From Flavobacterium bizetiae (lineage in GTDB: Bacteria; Bacteroidota; Bacteroidia; Flavobacteriales; Flavobacteriaceae), in NCBI RefSeq assembly GCF_902804475.1, contig NZ_CADCSU010000023.1, forward strand, positions 39,546 to 103,545: 64,000 bases of DNA, given 5' to 3'. Shown piece after piece: positions 50,001 through 55,979 of the stretch. The position numbers and the translations under genes were made by a program. Every line of letters starts with the position of its first letter. Within the stretch, counting starts at the first letter, position 1. The notes below the pieces were generated by a model that did not search any database, was not told where the DNA came from, and saw only the letters and a program-made list of their open reading frames with translations.

Positions 50001-51485
50001 TGGATAAGTATAATTATTTAGTGATATTGTTTGCCAAGAAACCCCAAAATCTTTACTGACCTCAATGACATTGTTGCCATTTTTATTTGTTACAGTAATA
50101 TTAATAGTTCCCGTTGGATTACAGTTTCCACTTGTTGCTGTGGTTATTTTATACTCTGGTTTAGTAACATCATCAATTACAAATTTTTTATCAGCTGTAC
50201 AGCCGTTCAAATCTTTAACTCGCATTTCATAAGTTCCTCCTTTACTAACAATAACTTTACCGTTAGGAACAAGAACAAAACCGGCATTATCTATATTAAC
50301 ATAATAATTATATGGAGGAGTTCCTTCAGCCGCACCACCAGTAATAATTCCGGTAGTACAATTATTCATTACAGCAGTAATAGATGAATTATTTAGCAGT
50401 TTAGTTTTTGATTTAATAGTAATTTTTTGTGTATCTGTTGCACAAGTACCTTCTATAGTAGTTACAATTACATAGTTTCCATCAGCTAAACCTGTAAATT
50501 CGTGCTCCGCAATAGATTTAGGTCCCCCAGTGGCAATTGCATTTTTTAAATCAGTGTCTTTAAAAATTTGATATACAAATTGATTGTTTAGTGTATTAGG
50601 TCTCACAATCACACTACCTTTTTCACCATTACATGCCGGCTGAGTTTCGACTACTGTAGAAGCAAAATTAATTTCACTAACCACAATACCTTTAACATTA
50701 AAAATACAACTTCCTGTTATTCCTCTCAATCGAATAAAGACATTATACTTATCTGCTTTTGTTACCTGATAAGTATTACTATCCTGCCAGGTATTTGCAT
50801 CAGGATTTGTAGTAAAACTGTATTCATATGCAGCACCAAAACCACCTGCAATAATCTTACCCGGAATTACACAACCTGTGCCGTCTTTTACGATATCACT
50901 TTTTATAATTCCTGTAGGGTCTACTTCATTTGTATAAACATTAAAGTAAAAAATAAACTCTGTTTTATCAGCATATCTAATTTTTACTCTAAACTCACCA
51001 GCAGCACTAGCATTATAGTCAGGTCCGCTGGCAACATCTGCCCACGTACAATTATCTGCATCATTAGCACAATTACCATTTAAGTTTGGCGTACAACCTC
51101 CTGTACGACGCTCCCATTGAATTGAAATTGCATCTGTAATACCAGTTTTGATAAGTCTGGAATCATTTTTTCCGCATAAAAATAACTTTGGTAATTTTTT
51201 ACCATCATTAGGACATTCAGAAACAACTCCTGCGTACTCTCCCTGAGCATATTTAATAACGGGATTTTCAATAGCCGGAACTGCTACTTTTGCATTATTT
51301 GGATCCGTGTTAGTATCTAAACTAAAAGGATTTTCAAACTGATTATTTGTTTTTAAGAATATATTCTCATTCAAGTTTTTGGGAAACTTGGAGTTATAAG
51401 CGATTCCATTTTGCGAGTAGGATGCAAAATTGAATAACATGGCTAAAACAAAAATCAGCGTTCTTAAAATAGTAGGTTTTCTCAT
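35019..51485 (-). CDS. sprB: Giant gliding-motility adhesin SprB
   Basis: An exported surface protein of about 5488 residues, open without a break over 16.5 kb. A signal peptide (residues 1-25, ending ASYSQ) is followed by dozens of SprB-type repeats of about 80-90 residues. Each repeat has a Cys near the start, a GT or GG-Y-Y strand pattern and a closing G-Y-TVTVTDANGC type motif. At about residues 690-905 a jelly-roll domain without SprB repeats is inserted. The last 85 residues form a type B T9SS sorting domain (YFTPGGATNTTWGPGC to the final GHFTLYR). SprB moves along the surface and gives gliding. It starts at 51485 (MRKPTILRT) or two codons upstream. Confidence 0.96.
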   Translation of the reverse strand: MRKPTILRTLIFVLAMLFNFASYSQNGIAYNSKFPKNLNENIFLKTNNQFENPFSLDTNTDPNNAKVAVPAIENPVIKYAQGEYAGVVSECPNDGKKLPKLFLCGKNDSRLIKTGITDAISIQWERRTGGCTPNLNGNCANDADNCTWADVASGPDYNASAAGEFRVKIRYADKTEFIFYFNVYTNEVDPTGIIKSDIVKDGTGCVIPGKIIAGGFGAAYEYSFTTNPDANTWQDSNTYQVTKADKYNVFIRLRGITGSCIFNVKGIVVSEINFASTVVETQPACNGEKGSVIVRPNTLNNQFVYQIFKDTDLKNAIATGGPKSIAEHEFTGLADGNYVIVTTIEGTCATDTQKITIKSKTKLLNNSSITAVMNNCTTGIITGGAAEGTPPYNYYVNIDNAGFVLVPNGKVIVSKGGTYEMRVKDLNGCTADKKFVIDDVTKPEYKITTATSGNCNPTGTINITVTNKNGNNVIEVSKDFGVSWQTISLNNYTYPNLVAGEYNIGVRYKASSSTKTYCTDAFTIVNIGTTTGLTASAGVAALAGCAPDGVKGIVRITNPQGGTAPYEYWFNKDDGWQKTNEGYLPEGGPYTVVIRDKSLCTYDMGNIYMDAKPTAPDIKRGPLVFNCDGTANQSVIINGGAGDPRYTFQYYIDGYPNPNTAQPNVFLNIPQGQHFITVDYNVKSATTSSNLLTETFGSGENTTSPGINTFYYCFERQIQDNSQSATWCNGSPAINDGDYSVTSYINQTATSGWNWRYPRDNTSAGKDPKGRFLAVNIGDKIPVTTILYEKQINDVIPNQPINFEFYAMNLMMPGAGKADANLRIALVDDSGTEISWFATGPITRSNNDLDWQKFPKTAITLDPGAHTSLRFIVRSNVRDDNGNDVAIDDIKVYQVPRVCGAQFKWDFTINAPPKFIGTVEGITPVSCFGSKDGSFTIKAENFDTTNGYEYSIDGGVKWYTSKVAEVKFPNATFPDIVAKTYDIRIRYNKTATDCSYTIPTIIKSPDLFKLNVSATDATCSTKAIVTAKIEGGTGPTYAITLTNTADGTKQPFVVDPVDGEYKVRDVLPGNYTVSGVDGKNCPASQITNLKVNGPVAIKAEIDASSNLCFNATTGASIVVKIIGGKGKFQYKVRFNGGNYSDLSDLFDGPTFTYPVSKEGIYDFIIVDANGCSADAVSQTISPVFGAKPSIKAALSCKAGAAAAATILVTIEGGAAPFNYIVKNSLGTKVDEGTTTTSTFEFTTTISDTYTFEIVDFNKCPIKILQKISDKIQVTAEAKPNNATCFGTKNGYVDLKGLTGVAPYTFEFNGTGGFSNKTHYDGLEGSVAGIDYTFIVKDANECTKSYSFKIYQPEDISGKAEISTAYTCDHAATITVSEVKGGTPQYKYTLLLDNVVVAGPQDGLTFSNLSIAGEYKVVISDANSCSKTITVGTITALNKPASMKIDHSPVTCPTNRSTITITDVKNAAGTILTTGLEYRMVSPTAGTFSTNNTFTNLAADVEYTFEVRDANNCKVQDKHFIPLPKSFTVGSKSTPVSCFTGSTDGTATFTITGIDAGTGYTYQVDALPLETKTSTGSPFDIVITGLAAGDHKIVVTNSTTNCPITEIVKVQGPTAALALNAPDLTHVTCKDQGTATINAVDGWGTYTYTITRTLPLPAGAAKVQVNNNKFINLAPGTYSVSVSDLRGCIVAGQTFVINDFVKPSAQISVNTIYCAGGLGATLIAEPTSAPNPNPNYEYKLNSGSYQPSGTFKGLTPGDYTITVRDIVTGCTDVLAKQTIAQPLSATPRIEADLTCDPTSPEAKIEVSIFNGYPDYKYRVNTTGVFSSEAYTNVSSGQTKFSHSVLEGTYYFEITDSKGCTVIVSQKVDATVKPDFTTDKVDVKCKGDNTGTITVNATPALGTYTYVLNTVPATVEVTQTTNIFKNLKAGKYSIYVIDAKKCKSDAKTVDINEPSIGLTVDAKVTTELLCDASNNAKPAKITVTVTGGTPFPGINPYRYSYNGVMPPVVSNVYTTTDSGTVTVQVFDANNCSLSTPIDVEIKGLKSPTALSFSQDPIISCKSSEKTTDLKVTVTNGVAPFKFEITSTDAAIAPANPVVTGIATQDHTFLGLYPGNYHFKITDNNGCTVVDEYYVKPVDPINAVGSIVTNVTCNGLSDGVIKFTISGNTAGGYTFGLVSSASPTNIVGNDVAGVVTYTGLKGGLTYTFTVTNTATGCTATDDVILGDPDAITIVKADGTKVFCDKRKTNITIIASGGTGTLNYAVVKQGVTPVAGDYNTTGLFEKDTRPAPVGEGLLYDVYITDGKGCPKQVPLVIKENVSPTIDPLTPQCFTGVAFDITITGTVYTGSTTKLYGINGVYDTNPVKNITKEGTYKLSIKDDNGCISDIVDYIVTKQLTANPILDKDLTCTAVAPFTPSAQVTITPNGGTGTYTYQYKVDTGSGYGSYIGFSGPVFTTPTAGKYIFEVTSGGCKVETSVIEITTPVQPVINDFTASAINCFGEENASITIDYDNTKGEKPYVFNVFNNTTGHDYKSQTSGLAAGNYTVTITDAKGCSASVTKNIVGPTPILIEHHEVPITCVDDGTGTGVNMSKGSIIIDKITDGINTVGGTGGTKPYNYYVTGVNGYSEKEENNDGTTSVKFNVVDFGLYQIRVVDAKGCTQLVQNVLVASDVKDLDIVINSTVNCASATKGTADITIPDPAGLIGPGPFFFALYTGPGMVYDPLSPLWVPEDGLGSKHAIISGLIPGVLYTFIVYDSKTGCYYYETSETPVPTNSKIVIDKEVAHNITCKGNHDGTFSFELSTPYGVATPVTYQLLDSQSLAPVGPAVPVTIPATGTLPVGPITGLYFGNYFVLVKEVGAATNAGCSVVSDPFNITESQIALGLDASSTHNANTCVANAGIITAVANNGTASVSNPYLYQIFPDDGVVGVIDGSDPVLTDPVFSATFSNPLHKLSTFYKEKGDYIVYVRDANGCIKAAFVTVLEDDAPQITPPAAICFADLPKTVTISGTVFTGSSISYSIGNGLPATAVAGAYRTTPSFLITAPGNYTFFVKDDNNCVAKVGYVVSDKITVDLNVKTPLSCKAVKDATIHGEVAGGLGTGYSYRVKFGTGGTYSSAFPITGTTFDYTSASAPGNYIFEITDGNCIIENTVTVNPLIPTVFDVDIIDVKCKSESTGTIIVNVTSADFDVEYKLDKTDAPTASYPYQLTNRFDNLPAGTYTITVRDSKLCEAVKTGEIVGEPTDPLIAKADVTQFTCGAGNAAQPAKVELSATGGTGIYEYSFDGSDFSTTKKVYTVNEADADRNIPYVVRDANGCTDATGTVLIPKLVKPSDFDINLSGPITCSTLFITATITNVIGRTGAAYTYATIAPSPIVTTSATGVFNGLTPGNYVFLVTDVDTGCTKQLSKEIKDVIKINIEEQSLTDITCFGADNGKASFLVTGFGTATYTYQLDTDPAVAGPADGKIDLINLIPGDHRITVLDNATNCSKFIDFKIESPAELLVIDKTVTPLGCTTDGKVVITADKGWGSYLFTLTEPDGTVLPVQTDGDFGGLKKVGVYNFSVQDAKGCILTDTFELFTPIEPVATIDVSSVYCYTGTGVGEGATIVVNATTPGTPAYTPSYQYSIDNGKTWQGNTFTDVAPGDYKVTVRDQFGCKAVTPVSVKINSQLLASATKEKELYCTGTTDGIIKLEAVGGYPAYSYTVTKDLTTTTGPFTFDNPGTTNYIVTASGSYKFTVTDTEGCSFDIPAVEMVPPSSINFDAVPTSPNCIEVPAQGDASNGQILVTLTGVTENTPYTYTLTRTAPTTGTPVVQTGSGLFTGLIAGMYEVTVESEKDCPLTKSNIEITAPIPVEAKALAAKFECTQPANAIKRTIVTVTGDGGTGSGTGAVSDYTYSDGTGWYLSNEFTVDAPKTPQTYTYYVKDKNGCVDDVQIIINPFPVLDSAKAELFIAADCPNLGVETIKVDIAGGTGAFEYQVSIDGAAYSTPATAITTGSTFNYLAPAGHSYQFKITDVNTLCTILTNVHDVPLYNTMKVFATASSQVTCNGLSDGAITINIENYTKNYNYDVLLGGVSVANGTGINATTNNPFTITGLAAGVNYIVKVTQTDYPSCDVDSNPVTITQPDLLDITGIDIKVENQNCNEDGTITVDPNSIVGGTRNYKFAILPITQAVTDADYSEVATKSVKTLKVGPADFDTWVVYVKDANGCPQSKQVNISLDPLPTITNVKVLNQCPTTDKYEIEVTADGLLKLQYSLDGVIYQDSNILEVNAPGDYKVWVWDKNQCPVTAPVSVTVLKPLTLYAEVKLPICKNSDGVITLFADGGTVSTPSSYVYTKNGGAPQPSNQFAGLGAGIYVFRVTDIVTGCYKEIKEEITLAADIIDAVATPRKTSCKGTADGGISVSLSAANINPQYVYSISGMGITPIVDQTSPEFNNLRSGNYTITVKSGRGCELQLVDVFVPEPDAIIVTASNTDFECTPNTNTNNNAIITVDNVTGGSGKYVTYQFMRDGVEVQIGDSKTYTQTDHLVGNYVVNVYDSNGCLGSSTAPISVAPFATLLDITFDVTPITCVTPETIQAIVATKGTLTAPLQYTLTGTDVNGTAIAPVVNNDGKFTVGIGNYLVTVLNTATHCTISQNHQVLDPNTFGFQVNAIRADICYGESTGNVELTLVDNRPYPADEAGAFRYTITGPMPLPITGKTTNAGPLQLTGLMAGRYEVVATLENSPGCDVRTTFDIGQPSTPLKSTVTHTRITCASANSDDGTINVFAEGGWEGTYQYELVGPVSYDYSEFGYFQKLTPGDYTVNARDSKGCIVSEVVHLVIPDAITFNAAATSTVLTCYGDNSGVITVTNPQGGEGANYVYSLSYTMENGEIEVLGPQELNVFTGLSAGTYTVSVSDSFSCETIMPTTITLVNPAKVEAELSLKDNITCLTDATLTLTATGGTGPYTYSEDGTTYSVPFNNSTTFSVAVGTHRYFVKDNLGCVSVISNDVKIEPVVPLAIELDLRNATVNCTGEFIAMIVAKATGGLGNYQYSLLNGAGVEIRPAQADGIFAALNAADGPYTVHVVSGDCTQNSTATTVTEPVNPLTSSYDVVPVKCFGEKNGAIKITASGGTGVIKYAISPYLDQFVESGDFQFLEAGFYTVIVQDILGCNVIYKDIEIKEPTVLIASEIPNSMIPEICKDDKDGAFFIQIKGGTAPYFESLDNEKGPYLPVTGLTKDYLNQVGGTHNVYIKDSNGCTSKVEIRMPEPVILNPTFDINYDCVNNSQSNMVTVTVDKSNTDLSQVDYALDSDVGPFQPSNIFTNVAPGKHYIVARHTNGCKVPTASFDIKAYDPLTLIKTPGKEEMNILSVTAAGGAPGYEYSFNGEPFTSSNKYKIYKTADYIVIVRDRNGCTATITLPGIYTDICLDNYFTPGGATNTTWGPGCTNIYNNLEFSIFDRYGRVIAKYHYGQKWDGRYNGADLPSGDYWYVLKLNDAKDDREFVGHFTLYR

Positions 51486-51619
51486 AATCATTTTTTTGTT
51501 TACTTACATTTTATCCTCTAAGGGGCATTAGTGAATAAAACAATTAGTATTCTATAACATTTATTATTATGCCCTCCTTAGCATAGGTTAAGGAGGACCG
51601 ACATTACTCTTATTCTGTA
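51486..51619 (-). promoter_or_regulatory. sprD-sprB spacer with mutually exclusive hairpins
   Basis: In the RNA, CCTCCTTA (51589-51596) can pair with TAAGGAGG (about 51573-51580) as an 8-bp stem with an 8-base loop, or the sequence CTAAGGAGGGCAT (51569-51581) can pair with ATGCCCCTTAG (51518-51528) with a 2-base bulge. Both use the same central strand, so only one can form. The central strand holds a full AGGAGG, rare in flavobacteria, and is followed by ATG TTA TAG, a two-codon frame. The sprB start is 33 bases after the last strand. Confidence 0.6.
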
Positions 51620-52708
51620 TTAATTCTCGACTTTTACGATAGCCATTTTTCCGTTATATGGTTTTGTTCCTTTTGCTTCTAATGCTTTAGTTGCTTCAGA
51701 TAAACCTTCGAATTTCTCGTAATAGATATAATACTTACTTGTTGTTACGTTGTAAAAGAAATTAACATCTGAACGTCCTGCCGCGACTGCTTTAGTCAGG
51801 AACTGATCACGTTTTTCTACACTGTTGTGAACGGCAATAATTAAATAATAACCACTATCAGAATTTTTAATATTCTTGATAATTTGCATATTCGACTGGT
51901 CTTCACCAAAATCAAAGTCACTTGCGGTTAATGGCGTACTGCTTATTTTAGTTGTTTCTTTTATACGTTTTAGAGCGGCAACGTCCTGTGCATATCTTCC
52001 CTGATCGTTCTCGTAAGCTGCACGTTTGATTCTACGTTTTTTCTCAATTTCAGTTTCAGCTTTAATACGTTCTAAATTCGAAAGTAAAACAGCACTGTCT
52101 GATTCCATTTTTAATTGTGCTGCTTTCAACTGATTGATCTTATCCAGATACGCCTTGTTTAAAGCATCATTTTTATTCGGGAATTTTTTAAGCCTTTCGT
52201 TATATAAATTAGTCAACTTAGCGATTTCATCTTTTTGAATTCTATTCGCATCCGCAAGTTGTGCTTTTAAGGCCTCTAACTGACTATTTTCAGCCGCTAC
52301 ACTTTTAAAAGGTTTTGGCTCTTTATAAATTCCTTTTTCACTTAAATCATTCTCTTCTTTTAAGTCATTAAGATCTCTTTGTTTATTAGCCACAGTAGTA
52401 TTAAACTGAGACAATAAGTCTTTTTGATTTTTAACCGAATTTTCGATAGATTGTGTTAAATCATCTATTGCTTTTGCTGTATCATCTTTTGGAGCTGAAG
52501 CTGCTTTTGCAAGTGCATCTGCTGCTAATTTAGCTTGCAATGCTTCTGCATCGGCTTTCGCTTTGGCATCGGCCAATAATTTTGCTTCAAGTGCCTCTTC
52601 TGCTAATCGCAATTGTCTTGTTTCTTCCTCAGCCTGTAATTTTTCAGTAGCTTCTGCATCCGCTTTTGCTTTTTGATCTGCCAGTAACTTCGCTTGTGCA
52701 GCCTGCAT
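51620..52708 (-). pseudogene. sprD: 3' remainder of sprD behind an internal stop codon
   Basis: The reading frame of sprD continues in phase after the stop at 52748-52750. This part holds the last repeat units, a long helical region (about 362 residues from an internal ATG at 52708) and a C-terminal domain with GYYLIIAVHNSVEKRDQFLTK and YYIYYEKFEGLSEATKALEA, which resembles a SPOR-type peptidoglycan-binding domain. It has no signal peptide, so if translated separately it would stay in the cytoplasm. The only break is one base: TTA (Leu) in every other repeat unit, TAA here. Confidence 0.8.
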
Positions 52709-52739
52709 ATCAGCTTTCGCTTTTGCATCAGCAGCTAAT

Positions 52740-53870
52740 TTTGCTTGTTATGCTTCTGCATCTGCTTTTGCTTTTGCATCAGCAGCTAGTTTTGCTTGTA
52801 ATGCTTCTGCATCCGCTTTTGCTTTAGCATCTGCAGCTAATTTTGCTTGTAATGCTTGGGCATCTGCTTTCGCTTTTGCATCTGCAGCTAGTTTTGCTTG
52901 TAATGCTTCTGCATCCGCTTTCGCTTTTGCATCAGCAGCTAGTTTTGCCTGTAATGCTTCTGCATCCGCTTTTGCTTTAGCATCAGCAGCTAATTTTGCT
53001 TGTAGTGCTTGAGCATCTGCTTTGGCTTTAGCGTCAGCGGCAAGTTTTGCCTGAAGTGCTTCTGCATCTGCTTTGGCTTTAGCGTCAGCAGCTAGTTTTG
53101 CTTGTAATGCTTCTGCATCTGCTTTAGCTTTTGCGTCAGCAGCAAGTTTTGCCTGTAATGCTTCTGCATCGGCTTTCGCTTTAGCGTCAGCAGCTAATTT
53201 TGCCTGTAATGCTTCTGCATCCGCTTTTGCTTTAGCGTCAGCAGCTAATTTTGCTTGTAGTGCTTGAGCATCTGCTTTGGCTTTTGCATCTGCAGCAAGT
53301 TTTGCCTGTAATGCTTCTGCATCTGCTTTTGCTTTGGCATCAGCAGCTAATTTTGCCAGACGTGCTTCTTCTGCTTCTTGTAATTTTTTCGCTTCGGCAT
53401 CAGCTTTCGCTTTAGCAGTTGCTTCTGCATCAGCTTTAACTCTTGCATCGGCAATTAATTTTGCCTGTAATGCTTCCATATCAGCTTTTGCTTTGGCGTC
53501 AGCAGCAAGTTTTGCCTGTAATGCTTCTGCATCCGCTTTTGCTTTAGCATCAGCAGCTAATTTTGCCTGTAGTGCTTCTGCATCCGCTTTTGCTTTAGCA
53601 TCAGCAGCTAGTTTTGCTTGTAGTGCTTCTGCATCAGCCTTAGCTTTAGCATCAGCAGCTAATTTTGCCTGTAGTGCTTCTGCATCCGCTTTTGCTTTAG
53701 CATCAGCAGCTAATTTTGCTTGTAGTGCTTCTGCATCAGCCTTAGCTTTAGCATCTGCAACTAGTTTTGCTTGTAATGCTTCTGCATCAGCCTTAGCTTT
53801 AGCATCTGCAACTAGTTTTGCTTGTAATGCTTCTGCATCCGCTTTCGCTTTAGCATCTGCTTCTATTTTT
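52740..53870 (-). repeat. 51-bp tandem repeat array inside sprD
   Basis: About 19 copies of a 51-bp unit encode KAKADAEALQAKLAADA. Two blocks (about 8 copies at 53460-53870 and 11 at 52750-53335) are split by a diverged stretch with KKLQEAEEARLAK. The units differ mostly at silent positions (GCT/GCA and GCG/GCA changes). Degenerate older units extend to about 54970. Such arrays expand and contract easily by slipped strand or recombination. Confidence 0.93.
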
Positions 53871-55978
53871 GCTTTTGCAGCAGCTTCAGCATCAGCCTTA
53901 GCTTTTGCGTCAGCAGCTATTCTTGCTGCTCTTGCTTCAGCATCAGCTTTCGCTTTGGCATCGGCAGCTAATTTTTCTTTTAATGCAGCATCTTCAGCAG
54001 CTTTTGCTTTAGCATCTGCAGCTAACTTAGCTTTGTTCGCGGCATCAATGCTTACTTTTGTTTTTGCAGCAGCAGCGGCAGCAGCTTTGGCTTCAGCGGC
54101 TAATCTTGCCTGATAAGCATCTGAATCTGCTTTTGCTTTAGCATCAGCAGCTAAGATTGATTGTAAATCTGCCGCTTCAGCTTTTGCTTTAGCGTCAGCT
54201 TTACGTTTTGCTTCCGCAGCATCTGCTTTTGCTTTAGCATCTGCAGCTAATTTTATTTTTAGGGCTTCGGCATCGGCCTTAGCTTTATTATCGGCTTCTA
54301 GTTTTGCTTTGGCAGCAGCTTCAGCATCGGCTTTAGCTTTTGCATCTGCAGCTAGTTTAACTTTTAGCGCTTCTGCATCCGCTTTTGCTTTATCAGCAGC
54401 TAATTCAGCTTGTGTTTTTTGTGGTGTTGCAGTCGTTGCAGCTTTTGCTTTTGCAGCTGCTGCGGCATCGGCTTTAGCTTTATCTGCAGCTAACTTAGTT
54501 CTCAATGCTTCAGCATCTGCTTTGGCCTTATCAGCCGCCAATTGTGCTTGAGTTTTTTGAGTTGCTGTAGCAGTAGGTTTATTTGCAATTGCTTGCGCTC
54601 TCGCAGCAGCAGCAGCATCTACTCTCGCTTTATTGTCTGCAGCTAATTTTATTCTGCGCGCTTCAGCATCAGCTCTCGCTTTGTCTGCAGTCAGTTGTGC
54701 TTGTGTTTTTTGCTCTGTAGCAACTGCTCTGTTTGTTGTTGCAGTTTGTGCTCTTGTTGCATCGGCTTTAGCCTTCGCATCAGCAGCTAATTTTATTTTT
54801 AATGCTTCGGCATCGGCCTTCGCTTTATTATCGGCTTCAAGTTTTGCTTTTGCAGCGGCTTCGGCATCAGCCTTCACTTTTTCTGCAGCAGCCAGTCTTA
54901 TTTTAAGTGCTTCAGCATCGGCTTTAGCCTTAGCTTCTGCAGCTAATCTTGCTGTTTCGGCCCCACTTACTCTAGTTACCGGTGCAGCTTTTGGTTTAGC
55001 CATTACTGCTTTTGGTTTCGAAGGATCTATTAAAGACCCCTCTTCATCATCACCATAGTAATAGTTTCTATTTTTGAATTTATAAGCAATAGCAAATTCA
55101 TGAGAGCCTCCCAGATTTGTAAAATTCCCCATTCCTCTTTCGTAGTTGTACTCAATGGCAATACTCGGAGAAATATTAATTCCTAAACCTGCTGAAATTC
55201 CGTATAAAGTATTATAACCTGCCTGTGCCCAAACTCCTTGTGGAATGGCAATCATGGCAAGTCCTGAAATGATCGTTTTATCTTGTTTGATTTCTGTTTT
55301 TACAATTCCTGAGAATTTACTACGATCAAAAAAACCATAGCTATCCAGATATCCTGTATACATAGCATGCAATTCAATTGCTCTTTCCGGATCATCTTTC
55401 ACGATACCTGAACCAAAATTGTAAAGAATTAAATTGTTTACAGAAACTCCAAAATCAAGAAATGCGGTTCCGTAGTTAATACCAGGATTAACGGTAAGTA
55501 ATGTATTTGAAGGATAATCTAAATTTAAAAGATTTGGATCATCAGATATGATTTTCCCTTTATTTAAACCACTTTGATATACGCCAACGTTCATACCAAA
55601 AGTTAAGTTACTATCTTGCTCTAAAACAATATTGTGCGCAAAATTTCCTATTCCGCCAAAGACGGTCATTAGACCATAATTTTGTTGAAATAAGCCAAAA
55701 GCAAAAGCTTCATTTTCTCTAAAACGTCCTGAATAATTGGCTAAATAAGTATTTGGCGCATCTTCAAACTGCACCCATTGTCTTTTATTATAAAAACTTG
55801 CGTATGCATTTGTTTCGCGAACAAAACTAAATGTTGGGTTGATTAAATATCTATTAAACTTTAAAGAATTTCTGATAGGTAATGAAAACGAAACAACTCC
55901 ATTCTCAGGTTTGTCCTGGGAATAGAGTGTATTTGAAAAACCGTAAAATAAAGTGATGAATAGTAAAATTTTCTTCAT
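52748..55978 (-). CDS. sprD: SprD-like gliding motility protein, truncated by a stop codon
   Basis: The N-terminal 300 residues form a PorP/SprF-type outer-membrane domain with a signal peptide (GFSNTLYSQ), as in SprF. From about residue 335 the protein is an Ala/Lys/Asp/Glu-rich helix of about 740 residues, ending in near-perfect 17-residue repeats (51 bp). The frame stops at 52748 in the repeats and the same frame goes on for 370 codons. The intact gene would give about 1452 residues. It follows sprC by two bases. In F. johnsoniae sprD lies in this place and its loss weakens gliding. Confidence 0.85.
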   Translation of the reverse strand: MKKILLFITLFYGFSNTLYSQDKPENGVVSFSLPIRNSLKFNRYLINPTFSFVRETNAYASFYNKRQWVQFEDAPNTYLANYSGRFRENEAFAFGLFQQNYGLMTVFGGIGNFAHNIVLEQDSNLTFGMNVGVYQSGLNKGKIISDDPNLLNLDYPSNTLLTVNPGINYGTAFLDFGVSVNNLILYNFGSGIVKDDPERAIELHAMYTGYLDSYGFFDRSKFSGIVKTEIKQDKTIISGLAMIAIPQGVWAQAGYNTLYGISAGLGINISPSIAIEYNYERGMGNFTNLGGSHEFAIAYKFKNRNYYYGDDEEGSLIDPSKPKAVMAKPKAAPVTRVSGAETARLAAEAKAKADAEALKIRLAAAEKVKADAEAAAKAKLEADNKAKADAEALKIKLAADAKAKADATRAQTATTNRAVATEQKTQAQLTADKARADAEARRIKLAADNKARVDAAAAARAQAIANKPTATATQKTQAQLAADKAKADAEALRTKLAADKAKADAAAAAKAKAATTATPQKTQAELAADKAKADAEALKVKLAADAKAKADAEAAAKAKLEADNKAKADAEALKIKLAADAKAKADAAEAKRKADAKAKAEAADLQSILAADAKAKADSDAYQARLAAEAKAAAAAAAKTKVSIDAANKAKLAADAKAKAAEDAALKEKLAADAKAKADAEARAARIAADAKAKADAEAAAKAKIEADAKAKADAEALQAKLVADAKAKADAEALQAKLVADAKAKADAEALQAKLAADAKAKADAEALQAKLAADAKAKADAEALQAKLAADAKAKADAEALQAKLAADAKAKADAEALQAKLAADAKAKADMEALQAKLIADARVKADAEATAKAKADAEAKKLQEAEEARLAKLAADAKAKADAEALQAKLAADAKAKADAQALQAKLAADAKAKADAEALQAKLAADAKAKADAEALQAKLAADAKAKADAEALQAKLAADAKAKADAEALQAKLAADAKAKADAQALQAKLAADAKAKADAEALQAKLAADAKAKADAEALQAKLAADAKAKADAQALQAKLAADAKAKADAEALQAKLAADAKAKADAEA

Positions 55979-55979
55979 A

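Noticed and set aside
52740..53870. Regular 51-bp repeats as a CRISPR array
   Set aside because: There are no unique spacers and the repeats are in-frame coding units; no cas genes are nearby.
53073..55058. Long + strand ORFs opposite sprD (64, 278, 80 and 141 aa, Ala/Ser/Phe-rich)
   Set aside because: They are the mirror of the 51-bp repeats; their composition is only that of the reversed repeat unit and they have no start context.
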